This document shows positions 33,825 through 41,581 of a stretch of 55,675 nt of DNA, in pieces. Each line of letters opens with the position of its first letter. Position 1 is the stretch's first letter. A program made the position numbers and the translations under genes. Under the pieces are notes generated by a model that worked only from the letters and a program-made list of their open reading frames with translations, did not search any database and was not told the DNA's origin. Origin of the DNA: Bacillota bacterium (GTDB lineage Bacteria > Bacillota > Bacilli > Desulfuribacillales > Desulfuribacillaceae). The stretch covers positions 1 to 55,675 of the forward strand of contig JAEWFW010000052.1 of the NCBI GenBank assembly GCA_023388635.1. The letters run 5' to 3'.

Positions 33825-34527
33825 TAGAAAACCCATAGGCACCGCACCGTTGTGGATGGTCACTTTTTCCGATCTGATGACATTGTTACTGTGCTTTTTT
33901 GTGTTTTTATTCGCCTTTTCCAATGTTGATATGGTGAAATTCAAAGCGATGTCGGATTCTTTTCGCCGCTCCAGCATTATAGAAGGAGGCGTGAGTATTT
34001 TGTCCGGCACGGCTCCTTTACATGCCAATGTCAACGCCAGTGGCGATTATCAAGGGGGAAGTGAATATAAGCCACGCCAGCTAGATGCGCTGTATGAAGC
34101 TATTATCCAGTATCTGCAAGATAATAAATTAGAGACGGTAATTTCTGCTACGCGTGATGCGTCGGGAGTCAGTTTGGAAATTCGTGACCGGGTGTTGTTC
34201 GATTCGGGCAGTGCCGAGATAAAAGAGGAGGGTATCGCCTTTTTGGAAAAGGTCGGTCAGTTGATTCAGAGTTTGCCGAATCCGATCGTCATAGAAGGGC
34301 ATACGGATAATCAACCGATTGTTACGTCGCAATATCCCTCGAATTGGGAGCTTTCGACTGCGCGCTCGGCGCAAGTCGCACGTTATTTCATCAGTGAGTT
34401 TCCGATCAATCCACGGCAAATATCTGTCAGCGGTTACGGCGAATTTCGCCCCGTCGTCAATAACGACACGGCTGATAACCGTGCCATTAACCGCAGAGTA
34501 GTCATTCTTGTCGGGGAGTTAAGTTAA
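33808..34527 (+). CDS. motS: flagellar stator protein MotB/MotS
   Basis: 239 residues from a TTG at 33808 preceded by AGAGGGG; a GTG at 33775 is farther into motA. The single helix WMVTFSDLMTLLLCFFVFLF carries the ion-binding Asp22 and resembles sodium-type MotS/PomB (TFSDLMTL) more than proton-type MotB (YADLLTAL). The C-terminal OmpA-like domain (FDSGSAEIKEEG, IEGHTDNQPI, NWELSTARSAQVARYF, RAINRRVVI) binds peptidoglycan. Assignment to Na+ coupling is inference. Confidence 0.88.
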   Translation: MRKRYNRKPIGTAPLWMVTFSDLMTLLLCFFVFLFAFSNVDMVKFKAMSDSFRRSSIIEGGVSILSGTAPLHANVNASGDYQGGSEYKPRQLDALYEAIIQYLQDNKLETVISATRDASGVSLEIRDRVLFDSGSAEIKEEGIAFLEKVGQLIQSLPNPIVIEGHTDNQPIVTSQYPSNWELSTARSAQVARYFISEFPINPRQISVSGYGEFRPVVNNDTADNRAINRRVVILVGELS

Positions 34528-34538
34528 GCGATTAAACG

Positions 34539-34590
34539 CCTGATGAGTCGGTCCATCGCCAAAGCGAGGGACACACTCATCAGGTTATAT
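34539..34590. terminator. convergent terminator between motS and acuC
   Basis: CCTGATGAGT (34539-34548) pairs with ACTCATCAGG (34575-34584) around an inner GTCC/GGAC; TTATATTTTTTG follows on the plus strand. Confidence 0.8.
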
Positions 34591-35727
34591 TTTTTGTAAT
34601 GCTTTTTTTGCTGTTAGGGCATTTTTTTCGTCAATTTCGCTTTTACGCGGGATTGGTTCATACATCCGTTCGGGATCACGCATTCTCCACGGCAATTGCA
34701 CAGGTGCGTCTGCCGACCAGCGCTCGGTCCACTCTGGCGGGATCGTTGCGTCGAGAATACCCGGTATCTGATTCATTTCCGCCCATAACAGTGTCCAGGC
34801 TCTGGGAACGACTCTCCATATGTCATAGCCGCCACCGCCGACTGCCACCCATTTGCCATTGCAAAATGTGTGCGCCAATTGATGAACGAGTTTGGGGATT
34901 TCGGCAAAGATATTGATGGTAGAATACAAATGAGTCAATGGATCGAGATAATGGGCATCGCAGCCGTTTTGTGTAATCAAAAGATCGGGTTTAAAGGACT
35001 GGACTACTTCCGGTAAGACTTCTTCCAAGACTGCTTTAAAGGAATCGTCTTCTGTAAAAGGCTCTAACGGGATGTTGTACGCATAACCGTATCCATCTTC
35101 TCGACCACGTTCATGAATGTGCCCTGTCCCCGGAAACAGGTATTTCCCTGTTTCGTGAAAAGAAACTGTCAAAACACTCGGATCGTTATAGAAAATCGAT
35201 TGTACTCCGTCGCCATGATGTGCATCGGTGTCGATATAAAGTACTTTTACATCGTATTTTTGTTGAATGTGCTTGATGGCAATGGCGACATCGTTGTAAA
35301 CGCAAAAGCCTGATGCTTGATTGGCAAAGGCATGATGCAATCCACCGGCGAGGTTTAGTGCATGGTCGCAGGTACCTTCTATCACTAAATCGGCGGCTTT
35401 GACCGTTCCGGCAGCAATCAGTGACGTAATGGAGTGCATATTGGTGAATACAGGAGTGTCTTCAGTACCGATGCCGAATTTCGTCGAAGAAAAGTTCGGA
35501 TCGTTAGACGCTTGTTTGATGGCGTCAATGTACTCCTGCGTGTGTACTGTTGCCAGAAGCGCATCAGAAATAGGCTCCGGTTTCCGTATTTGCTCAGGAA
35601 GCACCAGATTCATTTTTTGCAACAGATCAAAGGTCATATGCAGGCGCATCGGGTTAAACGGGTGATCCGATCCGAAAAAGTAATCATAATACGAAGGATC
35701 GTGTATCAAGATACTATTATTACTCAT
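34585..35727 (-). CDS. acuC: acetoin utilization protein AcuC (acetyl-CoA synthetase deacetylase)
   Basis: 380 residues; class I HDAC fold. LNLAGGLHHAFANQASGFCV and YIDTDAHHGDGVQSIFY contain the catalytic His pair and zinc ligands, and VGGGGYD is the distal ligand loop. In B. subtilis AcuC removes the inhibitory acetyl group that AcuA puts on acetyl-CoA synthetase. The start at 35727 overlaps the acuB end by 8 nt, with GGGGA upstream; the frame to 35751 runs into acuB. Confidence 0.93.
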   Translation of the reverse strand: MSNNSILIHDPSYYDYFFGSDHPFNPMRLHMTFDLLQKMNLVLPEQIRKPEPISDALLATVHTQEYIDAIKQASNDPNFSSTKFGIGTEDTPVFTNMHSITSLIAAGTVKAADLVIEGTCDHALNLAGGLHHAFANQASGFCVYNDVAIAIKHIQQKYDVKVLYIDTDAHHGDGVQSIFYNDPSVLTVSFHETGKYLFPGTGHIHERGREDGYGYAYNIPLEPFTEDDSFKAVLEEVLPEVVQSFKPDLLITQNGCDAHYLDPLTHLYSTINIFAEIPKLVHQLAHTFCNGKWVAVGGGGYDIWRVVPRAWTLLWAEMNQIPGILDATIPPEWTERWSADAPVQLPWRMRDPERMYEPIPRKSEIDEKNALTAKKALQKI

Positions 35728-36373
35728 ATTGATTCCCCATTGAAAGCCCAAGCGGACCTTTTACTTTGTAGCCGGCTTTTTCAATTTCCAGATAGATGCG
35801 CCGCGGGTCCATCGTCTGGATACGGAATACCAGCCCTCTTGTGCCGTCTTCTTCAACGGGTGTCATATAGACGCTCGTAATATTTACGTTTAAACCTCTT
35901 ATGATATCGGAAACTTCCGCCAACATCCCCGGTTTGTCGAAAATAGTCACCTCGATGTGTGAGCTCGGTTTGTTTACTCCCATCAATTCGACCAATGTCC
36001 GCAGAACATCGGATTCAGTGACGATACCGACTAATTTACCTTTCTGGATAATCGGCAGGCAACCAATGCGGAATTCATAAAATACACTGGCTGCGTCTTC
36101 GACAAAATCGAGTGGATGTGCGGTGATGACGTTTTTGTGCATAATGTCACGAATTAAGGTGTTCTGTAACAGTTGGTCCTGATCTTCATTAACAAGCCTT
36201 GAAGGGCAAACATCGCGCAGATCACGGTCAGATACGATGCCAACGAGCATTTGATCTTTGATGACCGGCAGGTGGCGGATGCGATGCTCATTGATAGTCT
36301 GCAAAGCTGTGGAAAGTGTGTCATCCGGTTGGATTGTTATGATATTGCGTTTCATAATTTGTTCTAAAAGCAT
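35720..36373 (-). CDS. acuB: AcuB, CBS-pair and ACT protein
   Basis: 217 residues. Two CBS motifs (residues about 1-60 and 75-130: IMKRNIITIQPDDTLSTALQ and IMHKNVITAHPLDFVEDAA), then an ACT domain (EVTIFDKPGMLAEVSDIIRG). The CBS pair probably binds adenine nucleotides and the ACT an amino acid. Its role in the acu system is not established. AGGAGA precedes the ATG. It is the middle gene of acuABC. Confidence 0.92.
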   Translation of the reverse strand: MLLEQIMKRNIITIQPDDTLSTALQTINEHRIRHLPVIKDQMLVGIVSDRDLRDVCPSRLVNEDQDQLLQNTLIRDIMHKNVITAHPLDFVEDAASVFYEFRIGCLPIIQKGKLVGIVTESDVLRTLVELMGVNKPSSHIEVTIFDKPGMLAEVSDIIRGLNVNITSVYMTPVEEDGTRGLVFRIQTMDPRRIYLEIEKAGYKVKGPLGLSMGNQYE

Positions 36374-36428
36374 AGTGAAAGTTCTCCTCTCTTAATTGCA
36401 TTACCTGGGATAATGTGAAAAATGACTT

Positions 36429-37058
36429 TTAAAACATGTGGCGGTTCTTTAAACGCAAATTGTCGAATTGCATAATCGAATCCATAGGGACATTTTTGCC
36501 GATTTTCGCCATTAGAAAATTAGCGGGGTGCGAGCAAATTTCCGGATCGTCTGTCGCATAATATTCCATGCCGATGCTGCCCATAACTTTCTCCATGACT
36601 TTGCGATAATCCCAGACCGATAATCCCGAATTCTGTAAATCCCAATGCCAATAGTATTCCGTGGAAATGACGATGAAATTTTCCATTTCGCTGTCTTGAA
36701 ATGCGATTTTCATCAGCGCTTTGGCAAGCCCATAGCTGCGGTAGTCTTTTGCCACTTCGATTGCCCCTAATTCCAACAAATCGTCCATGTCGGCTTCCGA
36801 CCATCGCTCGAACGGATCAGGGTAATGGAAAGTCACGTAACCGACGAGTGTATCGTTATGGATTGCACCGATAATTCGCCCTTCCGGGAGTTCCGCAATT
36901 TCTATGAGCGCGTTTTTCTGTTCTACAGGTTGTCTGAACGCTGTCAATTGCCCATGATAAGCAAGGTTTTCTATGACAGCGGGTGATAGAGGTCCGGCAA
37001 TTGTAATGGAAGTACCGTCTTCCAGTGCAATTTCTGTTGAAAAGTAGTTTTTGATCAT
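36429..37058 (-). CDS. acuA: acetyl-CoA synthetase acetyltransferase AcuA
   Basis: 209 residues; GNAT fold with the acetyl-CoA-binding segment IEVAKDYRSYGLAKALMKIAF. It acetylates the active-site Lys of acetyl-CoA synthetase and switches it off; the target gene acsA lies divergently 157 bp away. AGGAGG precedes the ATG. The 55-bp gap to acuB suggests one acuABC transcript. Confidence 0.93.
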   Translation of the reverse strand: MIKNYFSTEIALEDGTSITIAGPLSPAVIENLAYHGQLTAFRQPVEQKNALIEIAELPEGRIIGAIHNDTLVGYVTFHYPDPFERWSEADMDDLLELGAIEVAKDYRSYGLAKALMKIAFQDSEMENFIVISTEYYWHWDLQNSGLSVWDYRKVMEKVMGSIGMEYYATDDPEICSHPANFLMAKIGKNVPMDSIMQFDNLRLKNRHMF

Positions 37059-37097
37059 TACTTGCCTCCTGTTTCTGTACTATATTCATTAATACTA

Positions 37098-37163
37098 TTG
37101 ACAGATATGTTTTTATGTTATATAACAGTTAATATGTAATATAATGTCTACGATGCTGTTATA
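37098..37163 (+). promoter_or_regulatory. acsA: acsA promoter with overlapping dyad
   Basis: TTGACA (37098-37103), 17-bp spacer, TATAAC (37121-37126). TATAACAG at 37121-37128 recurs inverted as CTGTTATA at 37156-37163; the left arm covers the -10. No catabolite-response element of the usual form was recognised. Confidence 0.55.
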
Positions 37164-37214
37164 GTATATTCTACCATACAAAACGACACTTGGGAAAGTA
37201 AGAGGAGGATTAAT

Positions 37215-38945
37215 ATGTCAAATGAATTATTGTTACCTGAAGTAAAGGATGCCAACATGCAGGATTATGAAACTGCATATCGGGAATTTGATTGGAAGGA
37301 AGTAGAGAAGCAATTCAGTTGGTATGAGACGAACAAGGTGAATATTGCTTATGAAGCGATTGACCGACATGTTGATCAAGGAAATGGGGATCGTTTGGCT
37401 TTGATTTACTCCGATGCCAATACGGAGGTAAAGTTGACGTATGCAGAATTAAAGGCAAAATCAAATCAGTTCGCCAATAGCCTTCGTGAAAAGGGCGTAT
37501 CGAAAGGCGACCGCGTATTTATTTTTATGAACCGCAGTCCGGAATTGTATATTGCGATGCTCGGAACCTGGAAGGTCGGCGGTATTGTCGGACCGTTATT
37601 TGAAGCGTTTATGGAAAATGCGGTGTATGACCGCTTAGATGATAGCAAGGCGTCGACAATTGTGACGACGAATGCGTTAATCGGGCGTGTCGCCTATGAT
37701 AAATTGGATAGTTTGCAACATGTTATTGTGACGAATTTAAATAAAGATGTTTATCAGAGTAATGAAAAGACGTCTTTTTATGATTTTCATGAAGAGTTGA
37801 ACAAAGGTTCGGAAACGGCTGAAATCACATGGGTTGACCGTGAAGACGGTATGCTCTTGCATTATACATCCGGTTCGACAGGCAAGCCAAAGGGAGTATT
37901 GCATGTTCACAATGCGATGATCCAGCATTATCAGACGGGTAAATGGGTAATCGATTTTAAACCGGGAGATGTGTATTGGTGTACGGCAGATCCTGGTTGG
38001 GTTACCGGCACTTCTTACGGAATGTTCTCTCCTTGGTTGCACGGCGTGACAAATGTCGTTCGCGGTGGACGTTTTACCCCAGAAGATTGGTATACGGCAT
38101 TGGAAAAGTATAAAGTGACGATTTGGTATAGTGCGCCGACGGCATTCCGTATGTTGATGTCACGCGGTGGCGATATTATCAGCCAATACGATTTATCTGC
38201 TTTGCGTCATATTATGAGTGTTGGTGAACCGTTAAATCCGGAGGTTATTCGCTGGGGTATGGCGACGTTTGGCAAGCGCATTCACGACACTTGGTGGATG
38301 ACGGAAACTGGCGGACATATGATTGTCAACTTCCCATCGATGCCTATTAAGCCTGGTTCTATGGGCAAACCGTTTCCGGGGATTGTCGCTGGTATTGTCG
38401 ATGACAGCGGTAACGAATTAGGTCCAAACCAGATGGGTAATTTAGCGGTGAAAAAAGGTTGGCCGTCAATGATGCGCGCGGTATGGAATAACGAAGCAAA
38501 GTATCAAGAGTATTTCCGTTTCGATCCATGGTATATTTCCGGGGATTCTGCTTACAAAGATGAAGACGGGTATTTCTTCTTCCAGGGACGCGTCGATGAC
38601 GTAATTAACACTTCTGGAGAACGGGTCGGTCCGTTTGAAGTTGAAAGTAAATTAGTTGAGCATCCGGCTGTGGCGGAAGCGGGTGTTATCGGAAAACCGG
38701 ATCCGTTGCGCGGAGAAATCATTAAGGCGTTTATCTCGTTGCGTGAGGGCTATGAGCCTACTGATGAGTTGAAAGAGGAAATCCGTCAATTCGTTAAAAC
38801 GGGATTAGCTGCCCATGCGGCACCGCGGGAAATTGAATTTAAGGATGGATTGCCAAAGACACGCAGTGGAAAAATTATGCGTCGTGTGTTGAAGGCTTGG
38901 GAGTTGAATTTGCCAACAGGTGACTTATCTACCATGGAAAAGTAA
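37215..38945 (+). CDS. acsA: acetyl-CoA synthetase
   Basis: 576 residues; ANL superfamily. LHYTSGSTGKPKGVLHVHNA is the P-loop-like motif, DTWWMTETGGHMIVNFPSMP the adenylate-binding block, and TRSGKIMRRVLKAWE holds the catalytic Lys that AcuA acetylates. It activates acetate to acetyl-CoA with ATP. AGAGGAGGA precedes the ATG. B. subtilis has the same divergent acuABC-acsA layout. Confidence 0.95.
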   Translation: MSNELLLPEVKDANMQDYETAYREFDWKEVEKQFSWYETNKVNIAYEAIDRHVDQGNGDRLALIYSDANTEVKLTYAELKAKSNQFANSLREKGVSKGDRVFIFMNRSPELYIAMLGTWKVGGIVGPLFEAFMENAVYDRLDDSKASTIVTTNALIGRVAYDKLDSLQHVIVTNLNKDVYQSNEKTSFYDFHEELNKGSETAEITWVDREDGMLLHYTSGSTGKPKGVLHVHNAMIQHYQTGKWVIDFKPGDVYWCTADPGWVTGTSYGMFSPWLHGVTNVVRGGRFTPEDWYTALEKYKVTIWYSAPTAFRMLMSRGGDIISQYDLSALRHIMSVGEPLNPEVIRWGMATFGKRIHDTWWMTETGGHMIVNFPSMPIKPGSMGKPFPGIVAGIVDDSGNELGPNQMGNLAVKKGWPSMMRAVWNNEAKYQEYFRFDPWYISGDSAYKDEDGYFFFQGRVDDVINTSGERVGPFEVESKLVEHPAVAEAGVIGKPDPLRGEIIKAFISLREGYEPTDELKEEIRQFVKTGLAAHAAPREIEFKDGLPKTRSGKIMRRVLKAWELNLPTGDLSTMEK

Positions 38946-39093
38946 CATGTAATTCGCGGGAAAGCGGTATAGAATCTGCCTGATTGCGGGATATTAGTAA
39001 CGATTCCTTATCCGGAGTCATTTGACTTGATGTGAGTCAGTTTTTCTCTACAATGTAAATATGCGAGTATGACAGTTGGGAGGAAGAAGTACG

Positions 39094-39282
39094 ATGGATT
39101 CCATGCACACTGTACAAAGAATTGCGGTCGGTATGGCGCTCGCGTCGGCGATGTATCTGATGTTTTCTAATGATGCAAGAAGAACGACGAGCAGGATGGC
39201 GATGAGAGGTGCTTCCAGAGCGAAAGGGATGGCAGATCATGCTCTCGATGCCATTGGCAATGTAAGGGATCGGATGATGTAA
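39094..39282 (+). CDS. small basic membrane-associated protein
   Basis: 62 residues. One hydrophobic segment (VQRIAVGMALASAMYLMFS), then an Arg/Met-rich tail (RRTTSRMAMRGASRAKGMAD). It resembles the short YrzQ/YtxH-like proteins of Bacilli but I cannot assign a family. GGGAGGAAG is upstream of the ATG at 39094, and a terminator follows at once, so it is a self-contained unit. Confidence 0.65.
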   Translation: MDSMHTVQRIAVGMALASAMYLMFSNDARRTTSRMAMRGASRAKGMADHALDAIGNVRDRMM

Positions 39283-39283
39283 A

Positions 39284-39321
39284 AAAAGACCTGTTCACCG
39301 TAAACGGTGGGCAGGTCTTTT
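39284..39321. terminator. bidirectional terminator
   Basis: AAAAGACCTGTTCACCG / CGGTGGGCAGGTCTTTT with a TAAA loop and one G-T mismatch; A-run before and T-run after make it work both ways. Confidence 0.9.
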
Positions 39322-39369
39322 GTAGTCATTTGTTCCAATATCCGGTACTATGTACGCGTTATCAGAAAA

Positions 39370-39570
39370 TTAATTGTTCAATACAGCGTTTAGGTCTGCG
39401 ACAAGTTTGTCTGCATCGATACCGTGTACCGCAGCTCCTTGAGCAATATTTTCATATCTTGCAGCAGCACAACCGATGCAACCTAAACCGTGTTTCATGA
39501 ACACTTCTACTGTTGCAGGGTATTTTTGCACTACTTCGGATATGGTCATTTGAGCAGATATTTCAGCCAT
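39370..39570 (-). CDS. DUF1858 domain protein
   Basis: 66 residues: MTISEVVQKYPATVEVFMKH, then GLGCIGCAAARYENIAQGA. The CxxC with the preceding TI-EVV--YP block is the DUF1858/ScdA-N domain, found with hybrid-cluster and iron-sulfur repair proteins in anaerobes; likely binds a metal or NO-sensitive centre (family knowledge, not proven). AGGAGG precedes the ATG at 39570. Confidence 0.9.
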   Translation of the reverse strand: MAEISAQMTISEVVQKYPATVEVFMKHGLGCIGCAAARYENIAQGAAVHGIDADKLVADLNAVLNN

Positions 39571-39738
39571 GATCGTACCTCCTAATTTTATTGTCTGACG
39601 TAATATCAAAATCATTTTACACTACTGCGATTGTAAATACAACCTAGTGTGTGCGAATTATGGTATTGATTTTTCATTTTGTTATTTAACATGTGCTATA
39701 CTGAGTAAAACTATTACAGAATGTTGGAGGGAATGTCG

Positions 39739-40488
39739 ATGAAAGCTCTCGTTGTTTTAAAACCGGAAATGTCTAAACGGTTGATTGGCAAAGCGGTATC
39801 CCAGATGCCGGAAGTGAGAAATGCATTTCATAATGGAAGAATTATTATCGCCGGGGGAACGACGAACGCGTATATAGCGGAAGAACTCACGGGAGAATGT
39901 GTACATAAAGGGTATTATACTGCGGGAATTATTTCTGATGGGCAGCTGTGTGTCACAGACATTGCTAAGCGTTTAAAGCCGATATCCCTTGTGCGGGGAG
40001 TCGTTGATGAACGCGCTTGGCCGGATGTTTTAACGGAATTTGCAGCTGACGATATTTTCATCAAAGGTGCGAATGCCGTCGATTTTGATGGGAATGTTGG
40101 CATTCTCGTTGCCGATCAACGGGGAGGTACTATAGGATTGTCCTATGGCACTGTCATTGCTAAAGGTGCAACATTTATTTGTCCGGTCAGTTTGGAAAAG
40201 CTCGTCCCTGATGTAATAGAAGCGAGCAGCGTATTGGGGATCGATGTTGTCGATCTTGTGATGGGTGAACCGGTGGGCATGATTCCTTTATCGGTCGCCA
40301 CGGTGATTACGGAGTTAGAGGCGTTTGAGATTTTGTTTGATGTCGATGCGATTCATGTAGCGTCAGGCGGTGTCAATGGTTCGGAGGGAGCCGTTATGGT
40401 CTTGCTGGAAGGTGAGGAAGAGCAAATTCGCAACGCTTACGCCTTTGTTCAAAGTATGGGGCACGAAGAGCGTGTAATTTTAGATTGA
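39739..40488 (+). CDS. conserved hypothetical protein
   Basis: 249 residues, soluble. I do not recognise a named family. Visible features: KALVVLKPEMSKRLIGKAV at the start, a Gly/Thr-rich loop GRIIIAGGTTNAYIAEEL (about 34-51), FIKGANAVDFDGNVGILVAD (about 112-131), and a C-terminal GVNGSEGAVMVLLEGEEEQI. The loops could bind a nucleotide or CoA. The start at 39739 has GGAGGG eight bases upstream; 39733 is too close. It sits just before the S-box leader, on the same strand, but is a separate transcript. Confidence 0.8.
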   Translation: MKALVVLKPEMSKRLIGKAVSQMPEVRNAFHNGRIIIAGGTTNAYIAEELTGECVHKGYYTAGIISDGQLCVTDIAKRLKPISLVRGVVDERAWPDVLTEFAADDIFIKGANAVDFDGNVGILVADQRGGTIGLSYGTVIAKGATFICPVSLEKLVPDVIEASSVLGIDVVDLVMGEPVGMIPLSVATVITELEAFEILFDVDAIHVASGGVNGSEGAVMVLLEGEEEQIRNAYAFVQSMGHEERVILD

Positions 40489-40538
40489 CAACGGAATAGG
40501 CGTATTGTAACATGTTTTAAACTAATAGTGATTTGCTA

Positions 40539-40635
40539 CTCTTATCGAGAGTTGGTGGAGGGACTGGCCCTGTGAAGCCCGGCAACCGGCAGTGATTCTG
40601 TACGGTGCCAATTCCTGTAGATGAGAGAGGAACCA
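40539..40635 (+). ncRNA. SAM-I riboswitch (S-box)
   Basis: CTTATCGAGAGTTGGTGGAG, GGACTGGCCCTGTGAAGCCC, GGCAACCGG and GGTGCCAATTCCTG appear in S-box order, ending in GATGAGAGAGG. It controls the following metH-metF operon: high S-adenosylmethionine should favour the terminator downstream. Confidence 0.95.
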
Positions 40636-40646
40636 TGATTCGATGA

Positions 40647-40672
40647 AGCCTCTTTCCGAGAGGCTCTTTCTG
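40647..40672 (+). terminator. S-box terminator
   Basis: AGCCTCT (40647-40653), TTCCG, AGAGGCT (40659-40665), then CTTTCTGTGTTT. The left arm can pair alternatively with GAGAGAGG of the aptamer end. Confidence 0.75.
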
Positions 40673-40720
40673 TGTTTGTGCGTATTTTTCTATGTTTTCT
40701 GTACAGGAAGGAGTGATACG

Positions 40721-41521
40721 ATGATTTTTGCCCATATACCGATTGTCGTCAACCGGCATGAAGTCGTTCGTTATTTAGGCTATAAAAAGCAGAAATCGGA
40801 GTCTACCGATGAGATTGACCGCTTAATAGACAAATGTATACGTGAATCAGCCTATGTAATAGAGGCTAAAGGGGTGATTCGCCAATTAGCGATTACGTCG
40901 AAAAATGCTGACCGCCAGGAGATTGAATGTAATGCAGGCGAATATCGAATTCGCGGCGAACGGATTTTCAAACATTTGCAGCCATGCGATTCTTTGACTT
41001 TAATGACGGTGACGGTTGGAGAAGGGCTTGATCGTGAAGTGGAGCGTTTATTTGATACGCAATCACCGACAAGGGCGCTGATTATCGATGCCATAGGGTC
41101 CGATGCCGTTGAGCGTGCGGCAGATTATATTAATGAGTATGTCAATAAGGATGCGCAACGCAAAGGGTATGCAACGCGTTTTCGTTTTAGCCCTGGATAC
41201 GGAGGATGGTCGGTGGAGCATCAACCGGATTTGCTGAGGGCGGTTGATGGAGCCGCTGTTGGCATCACGGTGACAGATTCTTGTCAGTTACATCCGCGGA
41301 AATCGGTGTCTGCTGTGATCGGCTGGTATATTCCAGGTGACGGAAATAGTGGAGATACACTGGGTGATGGAGAACATAGTGCAGAGGCTGGAGCTGAATA
41401 TAGCGGAGAACGTAACGGTGAGCAACCAATACAGGCGGAGACATCCCTTGGACAAGGTAATCAAGCCGCTAAATGCGGACAATGCGATGCAGGTGACTGC
41501 CAGTTTCGGAGTGATGGGTAA
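40721..41521 (+). CDS. MetH activation-domain protein (separate polypeptide)
   Basis: 266 residues. Matches the AdoMet-binding reactivation domain of cobalamin-dependent methionine synthase, with RFRFSPGYGGWSVEHQ as the hallmark, and VSAVIGWY. The C-terminal 60 residues are a Gly/Asp/Glu-rich linker (GDGNSGDTLGDGEHSAEAGA) followed by KCGQCDAGDCQFR, a Cys cluster seen at the end of stand-alone reactivation proteins. It should reductively methylate oxidised cob(II)alamin on the downstream MetH. GAAGGAGTG precedes the ATG at 40721; a frame from 40643 runs through the terminator and is rejected. Confidence 0.9.
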   Translation: MIFAHIPIVVNRHEVVRYLGYKKQKSESTDEIDRLIDKCIRESAYVIEAKGVIRQLAITSKNADRQEIECNAGEYRIRGERIFKHLQPCDSLTLMTVTVGEGLDREVERLFDTQSPTRALIIDAIGSDAVERAADYINEYVNKDAQRKGYATRFRFSPGYGGWSVEHQPDLLRAVDGAAVGITVTDSCQLHPRKSVSAVIGWYIPGDGNSGDTLGDGEHSAEAGAEYSGERNGEQPIQAETSLGQGNQAAKCGQCDAGDCQFRSDG

Positions 41522-41581
41522 AAGGGTATTAAAAGGCATTAGAATGAAATGAAGTGTGAGGAATGGGAAAGGGGCGATTCT

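Noticed and set aside
37121..37163. Catabolite-response element before acsA
   Set aside because: No stretch matches the usual cre pattern well; only a plain dyad is seen.
40643..40720. N-terminal hydrophobic extension of the MetH activation protein
   Set aside because: It would translate the S-box terminator; the ribosome site before 40721 is strong.
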